Below, piece after piece: positions 10,237 through 19,855 of a stretch of DNA of 64,000 bases. The DNA lies in the NCBI GenBank assembly GCA_008690995.1, contig VRMN01000023.1, forward strand, positions 1 through 64,000, read 5' to 3'. Positions within the stretch are counted from its first letter, which is position 1. Every line of letters begins with the position of its first letter. The stretch is from Porphyridium purpureum (Eukaryota > Rhodophyta > Bangiophyceae > Porphyridiales > Porphyridiaceae). Under the pieces are notes generated by a model, which was not told the origin of the DNA, did no database searches, and saw only the letters and a list, made by a program, of their open reading frames with translations. Both the position numbers and the translations under genes were made by a program.

Positions 10237-10532
10237 TGTTATCCGTTCGACCCCAGTCACCTAGAACGGTTCAGTTAATCCGAAACCGGTAAGCCGTTAA
10301 ACCGGTAGGCCGTTTAACCGTTTCTAGAAGCTTCTAGAGGTTCCAGAACCTTCTAGACGCGCGCAGAAATGCCAATGATTTGCATTGTCATTTCTCTTGG
10401 CGCCTTGCTGTCCCTGGCGGAAGTAAGGGTATAAAAAGGCGACGCGCCTGCCCGGACTAGCCGGTCAGGTCTTGCTCGGAGAGAGAAGAGGTAAGAAGAA
10501 GAAGCAGAGTAAAAGGCACAGCATTGGTAACA
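10237..10532 (+). repeat. 3' LTR of element B
   Basis: A 296-bp LTR, TGTTATCC...GGTAACA, close to the copy at 5067-5363. A polypurine tract lies directly upstream, and unrelated DNA begins at 10533 (GATTC). It carries the same heat-shock elements (10322-10334 and 10341-10353) and TATA box. Confidence 0.95.
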
Positions 10533-11279
10533 GATTCGCTCTCCGCTGGGGTGATGTAAGCACAAGAGATTTCTAGCAGCAAACACCGTTTATACCCACA
10601 GAGACTAAAAGTATGATTTCACTCCTTCCAAACGCAACTACGGACTCCTCTCTTTCGCAGGGCGACGACTTTTGTCGCCCTCCTTTTATTCTGCGACTGA
10701 CGCACCTCCGGGAGCGCACGAGGGCGCCGGGCGGCCGCTCCCAGCGAGTCATTTAACGCCTCATTGCTAACGCCATCAAAGGCATCCACGGACCAGTGTC
10801 CGCAATCCATACCTTCCCACCTCAGTCCAGCAAATGTGTACAATGGTCCGCCACATTACTCCACAGATAGTGGTGTACAAACAGTTAATTTCTATCTCCA
10901 CAACCGGTTTACTAGCTTATCTTCTATCATTTTGGCAGAAAATAATTTGAAAGCGAAAATAATTTCTAGGTACTGTGATAGTAAAAATCGTCTGTTTTCC
11001 TATGAAATTTACTTATCGCGTCGCTTCGAGTAAAGTTGAAAACTATTGCCTGTGGAAATGATAGAAGATAATTTACATATGCCAATCTCCTGTTTTATCA
11101 GTAAGACGTTACCATCACTCTTTCGGGTTGCGATTAAGCAAGTCAAGCAAGTACCAAGCATTGAAAGTAAAGAGCAGCGAGTGGGCGAGCTTGTGTGAGG
11201 CGAAGTGCGCCCTTTATTTTTGTGTTTAAAGCGAATCGCGGTGAGAGTAGACGAAGTGGTGCGAGTTGATTGCCGCAGA
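10533..11279. other. Intergenic, no gene recognised; one strong hairpin
   Basis: Relatively AT-rich DNA between element B and a decayed recombinase transposon. No coding region is supported. A perfect 8-bp stem (AGGGCGAC / GTCGCCCT, loop GACTTTT) is at 10659-10681, followed by a short T-rich run. Its role is unknown. Confidence 0.5.
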
Positions 11280-11299
11280 AGAGCGAACTGGGCGCCGCC

Positions 11300-13457
11300 A
11301 TGGACTTGAACGAAAGCGCGGCATTGATCAACGCGCTCGTTGAGCAAGAAGAAACCGTCGACAACGACTGGATGCAGGATGCTCAAGAGTATGCGAGAGC
11401 GAGGATAGGCGAAAGTTCGAGGAGAAATTAGAAGACGTACTGGAAGCGCCTCTCTGACTTTTTAGTCCAGCATTATGCGAATACTGGCGCTATCAGCCTT
11501 ACTGATGAACGAGGCTCTGCTGAGACGCACTTTGGTATCCAAGCCGGCGCATTGACGAAAGAAATGGTTACAAGATTCCTCGTGACTCTCAAGAAGAGCA
11601 AGTCAGGTGCTCCTATCGGCCCTGATGGCCTAGCATCCGCAAAGTCGGCTTTGCGAGCACTATTCGCCGATCAAAAAGTCGCAGTGCGTGTCTTCTTCAA
11701 GACAGAAATCAGCCAGCTGGCGCGCGGAATGAAGAAAAAGAGGTTGCAGGACAAACATAAGGGAAAAGAAAAGGATGACGACGGTAAAATGTACCTGGCG
11801 TACTCTTTGTGTGTTTTCCTTTACTCTTTCTTAATCTCTAACGTCTCCACCCCCGCGCGGGCCGCAGGTCAGAAGGGCAGAGCATCAGGCTCCAGTGATA
11901 CAACAACTGCTCCGTTTACTCGTTCTCCATTCTCTGTTGGAATCTGATGTGCCGAGGAGATAGTACGTAAGACATTACATTCAGACACCTTCATTGGGCG
12001 GGCGATGCTCTTGGTGTCCATTTTACAACGGCCAAAAATGATACGGACGGAGAAGGCCTCGCACGGGAGACAAAACACGTTTATGCAAACCCGACCGAAC
12101 CACAAACCTGCGCAATCCTTTCGCTGGCGATATACTGCGTGAGCGGGCTAACCGCAACCGGCGTCGAACTATTTCCTGGAGGTCATCAAGCCGAGCGCGT
12201 CCGTAGAGGCATGCAAGATGCATTTTCAAGCCCTTCTTGCTCTATCCTTCTTTCGACATTGGGCAGAAAGCCGAAGGAGTTTGGATTTCACTCATTGCGA
12301 AAAGGCGCGGCAATGTACGGGACATGAGGTTCGGTTGGTGGGCCAAGCTTGACATCGATCCTGCGCAGAGGAGGCTGGTCAGTTGGGGACACGCTCAGGA
12401 GGTACTTGCGGGCAGACAGCGCTGGTGACCAATTCGTGGGTCGTTGCCTCGCTGGCCTTCCGATAAACAAGGCTACCTTTGCCCTGCTTCCGCCGCACTT
12501 TACGACTGAGTCTTTGTGTAACCAGTTGATTAGCACGAAGATCGACACTGCCATTCACATGGTTTTTCCGTTTGTCGACCTAGCTGAGTACATAAACATG
12601 CGTGAAGTTCTGCTCATGTGTCTGGCCTCTTTAATATATCATCGAGAGTGGCTACAAAGTGCGCTACCAGCCAACCATCCTCCAAGGCAAAACTTTGCCA
12701 TGACTGCACTGGAGCTTGCAGAGCTTGCAGACTACGTAGTCACAACGAGTGAAAGTGGCATGACGGCGACAAACATCCCGCCTCAGACTGCGATCCTTAA
12801 GCAGCTTCAAGAGTTGCGTCCAGAAAACTTGTTGGACGGAGTGAAGCGCATTTTAGAGGAATGTGCCGTAAGCGGTGACCGCGCGTACATGGAACAGCGG
12901 CTCGTCGGGATGGAGTAAAGAATCTAGAGCTCGCTGGCCCGCCTTGTGAGCGACCATCGTGTGGATAAAGATCAGCGTCGAAATGATCGCCCGGTTAACG
13001 CAGAGTCTCTTCTGCACTTCTGGAAAGGAAAGGACCGCCTCGTGCCCGAGAAATGGCCCGGCTTGCCCACTGTCTCACCGCCAGCAGGCTGGCAACTCTG
13101 GTGGGAAGGATATGAACACAAGTTCTCAGAAACAGAGTCCGTACGCATTCCTGCCTTCCGGCTGTTGAAAGCGTCGGACTTCGCGACCAGGTCCGGTCAG
13201 TGCGCACTGAGTGGCGCCATTTGATGACGTATTACACGGATACGGTACGCGTATTGGAGCCTGCGATGGATCACACACATCCAAGCCTAGCCGACATGCA
13301 AAATATGTGGAAGGCTCTTGAAAAGCACGGCATCGCGCCAAAGTCTGCTGAAAAGATGACGCAGCGCACAATTCGTGCGTCGAATCGCACAGTCCTAACC
13401 ACTGCAAAAGTCATTCGAAAGCCGAGGCGTGCTGAAAATGTATCCACACTGCCTTAA
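11300..13457 (+). mobile_element. Decayed tyrosine-recombinase (Crypton-like) transposon
   Basis: Several open pieces in different frames spell parts of one long protein. About 11430-11790 gives an N-terminal core-binding-like region (YWKRLSDFLVQHYA). About 12270-12920 gives the catalytic part with HSLRKGAA (the HxxR box), RRGGWSVGDTLRRYLR (W and the Tyr nucleophile) and GDQFVGRCLAGLP. About 12946-13457 gives a C-terminal region with HFWKGKDRLVPEKWPGLP and WQLWWEGYEHK. This layout is familiar from YR transposases in algae and oomycetes, which I assign to Crypton-like elements from memory. An in-frame stop follows the HSLRKGAA box and frames change several times, so the copy is dead. A possible spliced intron (GTAAAATG...CGCAG, about 11784-11868) could explain one frame change. 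Element ends were not found. Confidence 0.6.
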
Positions 13458-13580
13458 CAGGCTCGCACAGCGCCTGGTGCGTGAATCAAAGGAAAACATT
13501 CAGAATAAAGCTACGTTGCGCATTGATCACTTGACTCGAACTGCATACGTTCCTCTGTGAGACAATTGTGAAACCATTAT

Positions 13581-13705
13581 CCCCCACTCCCTTCCTTCCC
13601 TCCCTCCCTCCCTCCCTCCCCTTCCTCCCCTCCCTCCCCTCCCTCGCCTCCTTCCCTCGCCTCCTTCCCTTTCCTCCTCTCCCTCCCCTTGCCCCCCCAA
13701 TTCCT
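13581..13705 (+). repeat. Polypyrimidine low-complexity tract
   Basis: A run of imperfect CCCT/CCTT units, almost pure pyrimidine on the plus strand. Open frames on either strand across it are compositional and not supported as genes. The stretch between 13458 and about 13830 holds nothing else recognisable. Confidence 0.9.
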
Positions 13706-13829
13706 TCTCTTCGTGCCTTGAAACACACACAAGCCCGATATCGTGAAAACATACCATTTTTACCATATCTTTATCGTCTGTCATTTTGATAGACAATAGT
13801 GATGGATAATTGTGTTGTAGGACACGTTG

Positions 13830-14757
13830 GGTGGCACCAAAATGCAGGGGTACAGTTTTCTTAAATTTCGACACGACATGGACATTGTGGAGTCGGTTCG
13901 GCCAATCGCGCAAAGAACATCAGACGAGGTCCCTGCTGGCTGGATGTCGGCGTGTGGTAGGCGAGCGGAAGCGTGTCCGAAAGGTTCAGATGGACAGGTC
14001 GCAGCGAGTGAGCTATACATTCCCAGCCTTGGTTTGCGTGGGTATACATGGTGTGCGTCATGAAACACGCTTGCATCACGCGGGCACGGCGTAAATGATG
14101 AATGCCATAGTTGCTCGAGGAATGTGTCCCTGTGCGCGTGACATTTGCAAAGAGCTTGGGCACGATCCCAAAAATGTCACGCCCGGCGAAGTATTGGGTC
14201 ACCAGTCATTTTTTGTGAACATGCCATACACAGTATCCCACATCAGACCGTCCTGGGGAGCACACGACATCCGCAGACTCGGGCCCAACTGGCTGCACGC
14301 ACATACATCGGCGAGGCCTGCTGATTTTCGGCGCACACTTGCACCGAGCCATTGGTCCTAATCCTCGTTGTTTAACCGTTGCGTCAGCGCACAGGCACGA
14401 GCATCCTTTTATACAGCACCAGGATGAACTTGGCGCGTGGCTAGCAGAGCGCAGCTCGTGCAGGCGTTGACGCCCGAAACGCGCAAATGTGCTTGGATGT
14501 ACCAGCCAGCGCCAATCAAGCGTTCCACAGCACGCCACACGAGCCCGGCCTTCAGGCGTTCCGCAGGCACAAAACGACATTCTCGCACCCCGCCAGAGAA
14601 CACAGCCCGTCCCAGGCGCAGCAACCATGTCGATGTTCGCAAGGTCTGTTCAGTCAGTGGCACCCGCGCGTGCGCTCCACGTACACACTGACGAGCAACC
14701 GGCGCGACACCGGGACACTGTTCGTCCGCATCAAAACCCAAAGACACCAGCGCTGAC
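13830..14757 (-). repeat. Conserved 3' flank of WD40-EH unit 1
   Basis: This block lies downstream of the WD40-EH gene and is repeated, with divergence, downstream of the other three copies (about 34890-35558, 38900-39659, 45820-46574). Shared landmarks include GTTGCTCGAGGAATGTGT and a segment around CTGCTGATTTTCGGCGCACA. The similarity shows that the duplicated unit is larger than the gene. No convincing protein is seen. Short frames on both strands are kept in some copies and frameshifted in others. It may be 3' UTR and spacer. Confidence 0.75.
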
Positions 14758-17106
14758 CTACTTCCAGTCCTCCACCTCCGGCCCGCCCGGCCACGTCCCG
14801 AGCTCCGGGAAGCGCCGCACAATAACTCTCATATTTGCCCGCTTGCTGGGCTGCTTCCGAAACCACAACCACTCGTCCAAGTTCGACACAGCGTGAGACT
14901 CTAAAAGCAAAGCGCACGCACGCTCGGCGCGCTCCGAATCACCACCAAGCACGCCAAACAGGTATTCCTCGAATCCTTCGTACGATTTCCGCCCCGCCAC
15001 CCACTTTTCAACTCTCTTCTTGTCCGGGAACGACAGCTGCACAAACTCCTGGAACTCCCTCATGTCGTGCAAGGCCTCACCGCTCACCTGGCGCTCCCTC
15101 ACATTCCTCACCGAGGCCCCGTTAACCTCCAAGACCTCTTCCAGCACTCGAGCCAGCTGCTCACACGTCAGATCATCCAGCGCAGTTTCCGCAAGCATCC
15201 TCTCCAAGTCCGTGTCCGGCTCTGGCACCGGCTCTGGCACCGGCTTCGGCATTGGCTCTGGCATCGGCTTCGGCATCGGCTTCGGCATCGGCTTCGGCAT
15301 CGGTTCCGGTGCCGGCTTCGCGGCATTGATTTTGAAGTCCGCAATCAGTTCCATCTCGCCGCCTGCCGCCTCCTTCACATCCAGCTTCATTTCCTTCTGT
15401 GCCATTGCTACCAGACGCAGCGCAGTCTTGAACCGCTCCGTGTCCAGCGACGAAAACATCCCTTGGCTGGTTGCAAAGCCCCAGATCTCATTCAGCACGC
15501 AGCTCCGCAGTCCAGACTTGGACAAAAACGCTACCGCTTCATGCACGTCCACCTCCCCGCTTCCGTCCGCGTCGGCCACCTTCCAGTACTCCTCGTGTCG
15601 CGCAGTCTCTGACAGCGTGCGCGCGACCCTGTCGAACGGGTTCCACCCGGGTACGTCGATCTTGGCGCGCAGTGACAGCGAACCTTGCTGCACACGTGCG
15701 AGGCTCGCCTCCTCGCCGTTCTGCGCCAGCGCAACCCACCGCAGTGCGAGCACAAAGTCGTCATAGGTAAGCGCACGCTTGCCGCGAGCTGTTGCTATCG
15801 CATCCCACATCCGATGCAGCACCGACATCGGCAGCCGCGCCTTCGAGAAGAACGCCAGCGCCTCCTGAGCGTCCAACGCTTGGCTCCCATCCGAGTCGGC
15901 GACCTCCCAATAATCCTTGCAATATTTTTCCTCGTCAGCGTCACCTGGCGTTCCTTCGGGGCCACACTTCAGGTCGCTCGAGTCCCACACCTTAGCTGCT
16001 TTGTCGCTGCCACCGGACGCGATAATGGGGCCGTCGGGCGAAAAATGCACCGCAGGCACCGAATTGGAGCGCCCGCGGACGTTTAGCACATACGTGCCAG
16101 TATGTGTGTCACACATCTTGGCCGTTTTTTCGCTGCCACCGGACGCGATAATGGGGCCGTCGGGCGAAAAGCGCACCGCAGGCACCGAATTGGAGCGCGA
16201 AGGGACATTTTGCACATATGTGTCAGTATGTGCGTCCCACACCTTGACTCTTTTATCATCGCTTCCGGACACAATGTACCGGCCATCGGGCGAGAATTGC
16301 ACTGCGCTCACCGCTCCTGAGTGCCCCGTAAATGTGCACACGCACGCACCAGTGTGTGCATCCCATACCTTGACGGTCTTATCGTGGCTGCCGGACGCGA
16401 TGAATCGGCCATCGGGCGAAAAGTGCACCTCATTTACGGCACTTAAGTGTCCAGTCAATGTGCGCTCGCACGCTCCCGAGTACGCGTCCCACACCTTGAT
16501 CTTTCCGTCATGGCTGCCGGACGCGATAAACCGGCCATCGGGCGAAAAGTGCACCGCGCTTACCACACGTGAGTGTCCCGTCAATATGCGCTCGCATGCG
16601 CTCGTGCGAGCGTCCCACACCTTGACCGTTTTGTCATGGCTGCCGGACGCGATGAACCGGCCATCTGGAGAAAAGCGCACCGCACTCACCGCATCTGAGT
16701 GCCTGTCCAATGTGCTCACGCGCGCGCCGGTGTGTGCGTCCCACAGGCTGACCGTTTCGTCATCGCCGCTGGATGCGATGAATCGGCCATCGGGCGAAAA
16801 GTGAAACGCACTCACCCAATTTGAGTGATCCGTCGATATGGGCACGCACGCACCGGTCTGGAGGTCCAGCACCTTGATCGTCACGTCCCAGCTGCCCGAC
16901 GCAATGCACCGGCCATTCGGCGAAAAGTGTACCGCGCTCACCGGATCTGAGTGCTCCGTCAAGGTGCGCACGCAGGCGCCGGTATTTGTGTCCCAAATTT
17001 TGACGGTTTTGTCGTTGCTCGCGGACACGATGAACCCACCATCGGGCGAAAAGTCCACCGCGGTCACCGCATCTGAGTGACCCTCCAGCGTCAACGCGGT
17101 TGTCAT
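14758..17106 (-). CDS. WD40-EH-EH repeat protein, copy 1 (nine WD40 repeats)
   Basis: A protein of 782 residues. I chose the ATG at 17106 (MTTALTLEGHS) because all four copies start at the equivalent place. Residues about 1-380 are nine 42-residue WD40 repeats of the pattern [24 protein letters not shown], predicted to form one or more beta-propellers. Two EH domains follow (about 385-470 and 490-575), each with an EF-hand loop ([24 protein letters not shown]) and the Trp used by EH domains to bind NPF peptides (HRMWDAI; NEIWGFA). Next come a Pro-Met-Pro-Lys/Glu linker and a C-terminal region of about 135 residues shared by all copies; part of it (VSGEALHDM) is SAM-like. EH domains usually act in endocytosis, so a cytoplasmic scaffold is plausible. 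The last two repeats are atypical (SRS/GRS instead of GHS; CD instead of WD). The specific function is unknown. Confidence 0.9.
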   Translation of the reverse strand: MTTALTLEGHSDAVTAVDFSPDGGFIVSASNDKTVKIWDTNTGACVRTLTEHSDPVSAVHFSPNGRCIASGSWDVTIKVLDLQTGACVPISTDHSNWVSAFHFSPDGRFIASSGDDETVSLWDAHTGARVSTLDRHSDAVSAVRFSPDGRFIASGSHDKTVKVWDARTSACERILTGHSRVVSAVHFSPDGRFIASGSHDGKIKVWDAYSGACERTLTGHLSAVNEVHFSPDGRFIASGSHDKTVKVWDAHTGACVCTFTGHSGAVSAVQFSPDGRYIVSGSDDKRVKVWDAHTDTYVQNVPSRSNSVPAVRFSPDGPIIASGGSEKTAKMCDTHTGTYVLNVRGRSNSVPAVHFSPDGPIIASGGSDKAAKVWDSSDLKCGPEGTPGDADEEKYCKDYWEVADSDGSQALDAQEALAFFSKARLPMSVLHRMWDAIATARGKRALTYDDFVLALRWVALAQNGEEASLARVQQGSLSLRAKIDVPGWNPFDRVARTLSETARHEEYWKVADADGSGEVDVHEAVAFLSKSGLRSCVLNEIWGFATSQGMFSSLDTERFKTALRLVAMAQKEMKLDVKEAAGGEMELIADFKINAAKPAPEPMPKPMPKPMPKPMPEPMPKPVPEPVPEPDTDLERMLAETALDDLTCEQLARVLEEVLEVNGASVRNVRERQVSGEALHDMREFQEFVQLSFPDKKRVEKWVAGRKSYEGFEEYLFGVLGGDSERAERACALLLESHAVSNLDEWLWFRKQPSKRANMRVIVRRFPELGTWPGGPEVEDWK

Positions 17107-17369
17107 CCCTTTTCCCTTCCACGCCTGCGTCGCCACGCACGCTTCGTGTCTTTTGCGGTAACCGCCTACCCGCCCGTCCGCAAACAACCCTTCACCACCG
17201 GCCCTCCCCCACACTCGTGCGCGCCCACTCGGTCTCGCGCGGCAACACTCGTCGCCAATCACGACTCCCGGCATCGAAACAGAGCCGCATCGTTCGTGTG
17301 CGCGCATTCGCTAAACCATTCCACCCGAAACGCAGGATCTGGCGTCGAATTGACGGACGAGATGCCGCA
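17107..17369 (-). promoter_or_regulatory. Conserved 5' flank (promoter region) of WD40-EH copy 1
   Basis: Non-coding sequence conserved upstream of all four WD40-EH genes. A block near 17320-17355 contains CCACCCGAAACGC followed by GGATCTGGCGTCGAATTGA; it recurs near 38010, 42010 and 48930. A pyrimidine-rich stretch lies just upstream of the ATG. A promoter role is inferred from position and conservation. Confidence 0.55.
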
Positions 17370-17678
17370 CGTTATCACTTCGACCCCAGTCACCTAGAAC
17401 GGTTCGGTTCATGCAAAACCTTTAAGCCGTTGAACCGTTAGACATTTTAACCGTTTCTAGAAGCTTCTAGCGCTTCCGGAAACTAGACGTGCGCAGAAAT
17501 GACAATGATTTGCATTGTCATTTCTCGTGGCGCCTTCCTGTCCCTGGTGGAAGTAAGGGTATAGAATCGCGACATGCCTGCCCGGACAAGCCGATCAGGT
17601 CTTGCTCGGAGAGAGAAGAGGTAAGGAGAGGAAAAATGAACAGACCGACAAAAAAAATCAGATACACAGCTGATAACA
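17370..17678 (+). repeat. Solo LTR of the A/B family, variant 3' end
   Basis: A diverged LTR flanked by a perfect 5-bp target duplication CCGCA (17365-17369 and 17679-17683). Its 5' part matches the A/B LTR, including heat-shock units near 17457-17470. Its last ~50 bases (ending CACAGCTGATAACA) differ from A/B but match the LTR at 43502-43807, so they define a subfamily. It sits about 265 bp upstream of WD40-EH copy 1, in the opposite orientation to that gene. Confidence 0.9.
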
Positions 17679-17758
17679 CCGCATCTTGGCTGGAAATCGA
17701 GACAGGCATTTTTCTCCCCACGGCGCATTGCGCCTGCGATTGGCGCGGCACGCAAGGG

Positions 17759-18052
17759 TGTTACCAATGCTGTGCCTTTATTCTCTCTCTTCTGCCTCCT
17801 CTCATCTCTCCGAGCAAGACGTGACCGGCTAGTCCGGGCAGGCGCGTCGCCTTTTTATACCGTTACTTCCGCCAGGGACAGCAAGGCGCCAAGAGAATTG
17901 ACAATGCAAATCATTGGCATTTCTGCGCGCGTCTAGAAGGTTCTGGAACCTCTAGAAGCTTCTAGAAACGGTTAAACGGTCTACCGGTTTAACGGCTTAC
18001 CGATTTCGGATTAACCGAACCGTTCTAGGTGACTGGGGTCGAACGGATAACA
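17759..18052 (-). repeat. Solo LTR of the A/B family
   Basis: A 294-bp LTR in minus orientation, flanked by the perfect 5-bp target duplication AAGGG (17754-17758 and 18053-18057). It is close in sequence to the element A/B LTRs and keeps the heat-shock units and TATA box. It is oriented toward WD40-EH copy 1, so transcription started in it would run toward that gene. Confidence 0.93.
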
Positions 18053-18057
18053 AAGGG

Positions 18058-18540
18058 AGACGCGCGCAGGATCAGAGCGCGTCTTCATTGACACACGCGC
18101 CAGCCGCGTCACCTTCGACCGCGCAGCGTCGCAGGTGCACACATAACGCGCGTATGCGTGTTGAGGTGCGCCGCGAGTAGCGGGTCGGGTAACGTTTAAC
18201 GTGTAGTCGACAAGCCGTTAGGCAGGTTACCGACAATGCCGGAATAACCTCGGGGATTTCCAATCAAAGCCAGCGAGTCCTCGCCTGGGGCAAGTCGGAA
18301 ATAAGCTGAGCTTGGTCGCGTGACGTCCTGTCCACGCACCGGTGCGCCGTTGCGTCTCCCGCTCACACCAACGTCCAAAAATAGCTCCTGCGATCCCTAG
18401 ATGATCAGGCTCCGGTCTAAATCCCACAAGAAATCACAACAGTGTGTATTCTCTAGTCCTTTACAAAAACATTACATGAGCTACCTCGCCTAGCGAATCT
18501 TCTGTGCGTCCTTCTCAACATCATTAAATAAGCGCGTGCC
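18058..18540 (-). repeat. Distal 5' flank of WD40-EH unit 1, duplicated at unit 3
   Basis: This stretch matches about 42120-42640 upstream of copy 3 (for example AACGCGCGTATGCGTGTTGA and TTGGTCGCGT-ACGTCCTGTC). Short frames in it are not preserved between the two copies, so I see no gene. Confidence 0.6.
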
Positions 18541-19855
18541 AAGCTACGTTCTCTAGATGGAGCATGTCTGATCAGACGATGAGTGCGAGGCGGGAGAAAT
18601 GCATTTTATCACATCCAAATCTTGACATTGTGGCTTGAAAAGGGAAGCTCTCGGCTGTGATTGTCAGCTGGCGACACGACCGCAAGAGAAAGCATCTCTT
18701 GGGTTATAACCCGCGTACGAAGCTCGGCGCAGAGCGCGACCACGGCGGCTTGGGTACGGAGTGCGACTTGGAAAAGTTTTACATGTAAGGTTGGCGTTAC
18801 AAAGGTGGTCGCTTGGTTGGAGGTCTCCTTTCAGCGGAGTGAAGTTTCCGAACAGCAAATGTGCTGCGGCGGGGACAGCTGAGCCGTTGGTCTTCAGCTC
18901 CTTCGCTATCGGTGCTACGCTCAACTTTGCCAGCTGCATACTTTCTAAAAAGTGTGAAGTTCTGGAATCCTCACGAATACGATGGCGACCTTCGCACTCG
19001 AATGTATCACAATTAACGCTACATTTCTGCCAACGATGACTGCATTTATTTTAGGGCTAGAAAAGATGAAAAGTTCTGGAAAACTTAAGGATGAAAAGGT
19101 AGCTGACATTATTGTGTGCAAAAGGCTTGGGAATATACGTGTTCGTGTTTTCTCTGTGGAGTACTGACGGAAGCCATACTCTGCTCGGGGTGTGGCGGGA
19201 GCTACATGAGGGACGTGGCGTGTTTTTGCGGGAAGTGCCACGCACTGGAGGACGTGTCGAGAAATCGTGCTTCATCACAAGCTTTGCCACCAAAGTGCGA
19301 CGAAAATGGAAAGGGGACAGTCAAACGGTTCCATGGTTAAAGCCTGTGTGTAATCGTACCGATATTCTTCGCCGAACTGAACAGCCTTTGCAGTTGTCTA
19401 TGTCTGTTGTTATATTCTCTATCTAGATGAGCTCGCAGCCCCGCACAGCGCTACTTTTGAAGACTTTTCCCGAGGCCGCTGCAGGAATGCAACGCAAACT
19501 ACAAACGGAGCATGTGCACCTTCCTGGCCTCCGCGAGACTGGTGAAAGCGTGACTTCGGATGCTCACGTCCGAATGCCTCATGTGCATTGCCCCCGCGAC
19601 CCTGTTTTATCACGGTTGATCGACTTAAAGACCGCCTGATGCAGGCACTCGGGTGTTCGGACCAAAAACCCGGTCACCACGGTCACAAAATCGGTCTAGG
19701 TGGCAAATCGGATAAAGACATATCATCCCGTAACCGTTCCAACGACTCAGTGGTTTGTTTTATCTACGGTTTCTAGAAAAATTGTTGATTGACGGTAAAT
19801 TTTGATCTTTTGCAATGAACGTAGAACGGGCGGGTTCGTTTGCAACGGTTATGAC
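18541..19855. other. Intergenic, no gene recognised
   Basis: About 1.3 kb without a supported gene. A Cys-rich stretch around 19130-19230 is open but has no ATG start and no recognised relative. The right end (about 19770-19855) is the left flank of element C. Confidence 0.5.

Larger units (their letters stand above)
5067..10532 (+). mobile_element. Ty3/Gypsy element B, looks whole
   Basis: A full-length LTR retrotransposon with LTRs 5067-5363 and 10237-10532. The primer-binding site starts near 5366, gag is 5934-6740, the pol frame runs to 10117, and a polypurine tract lies just before 10237. I see no break in gag or pol. Its two LTRs differ at roughly a dozen positions by eye, so it is fairly young but not brand-new. 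The tandem A-B arrangement with one shared LTR suggests unequal recombination between LTRs or insertion next to a copy. Confidence 0.95.

Noticed and set aside
13566-13789. Pro/Leu/Ser frame over the pyrimidine tract
   Set aside because: Purely compositional.
14206-14628. Minus-strand Cys-rich frame downstream of WD40-EH copy 1 (also 46068-46445)
   Set aside because: Similar frames in copies 2 and 3 are shorter or shifted, so it is not under clear coding constraint; treated as part of the duplicated flank.
15020-15766. Long plus-strand frame of Ser/Gly-rich protein (with counterparts at 39922-40704 and 35863-36402)
   Set aside because: Antisense shadow of the WD40-EH linker and EH coding sequence; composition follows the hexamer repeat.
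19116-19340. Cys-rich stretch resembling a zinc finger (CSGCGG, CFCGKCH)
   Set aside because: No ATG start, short, no neighbour context and no family recognised.
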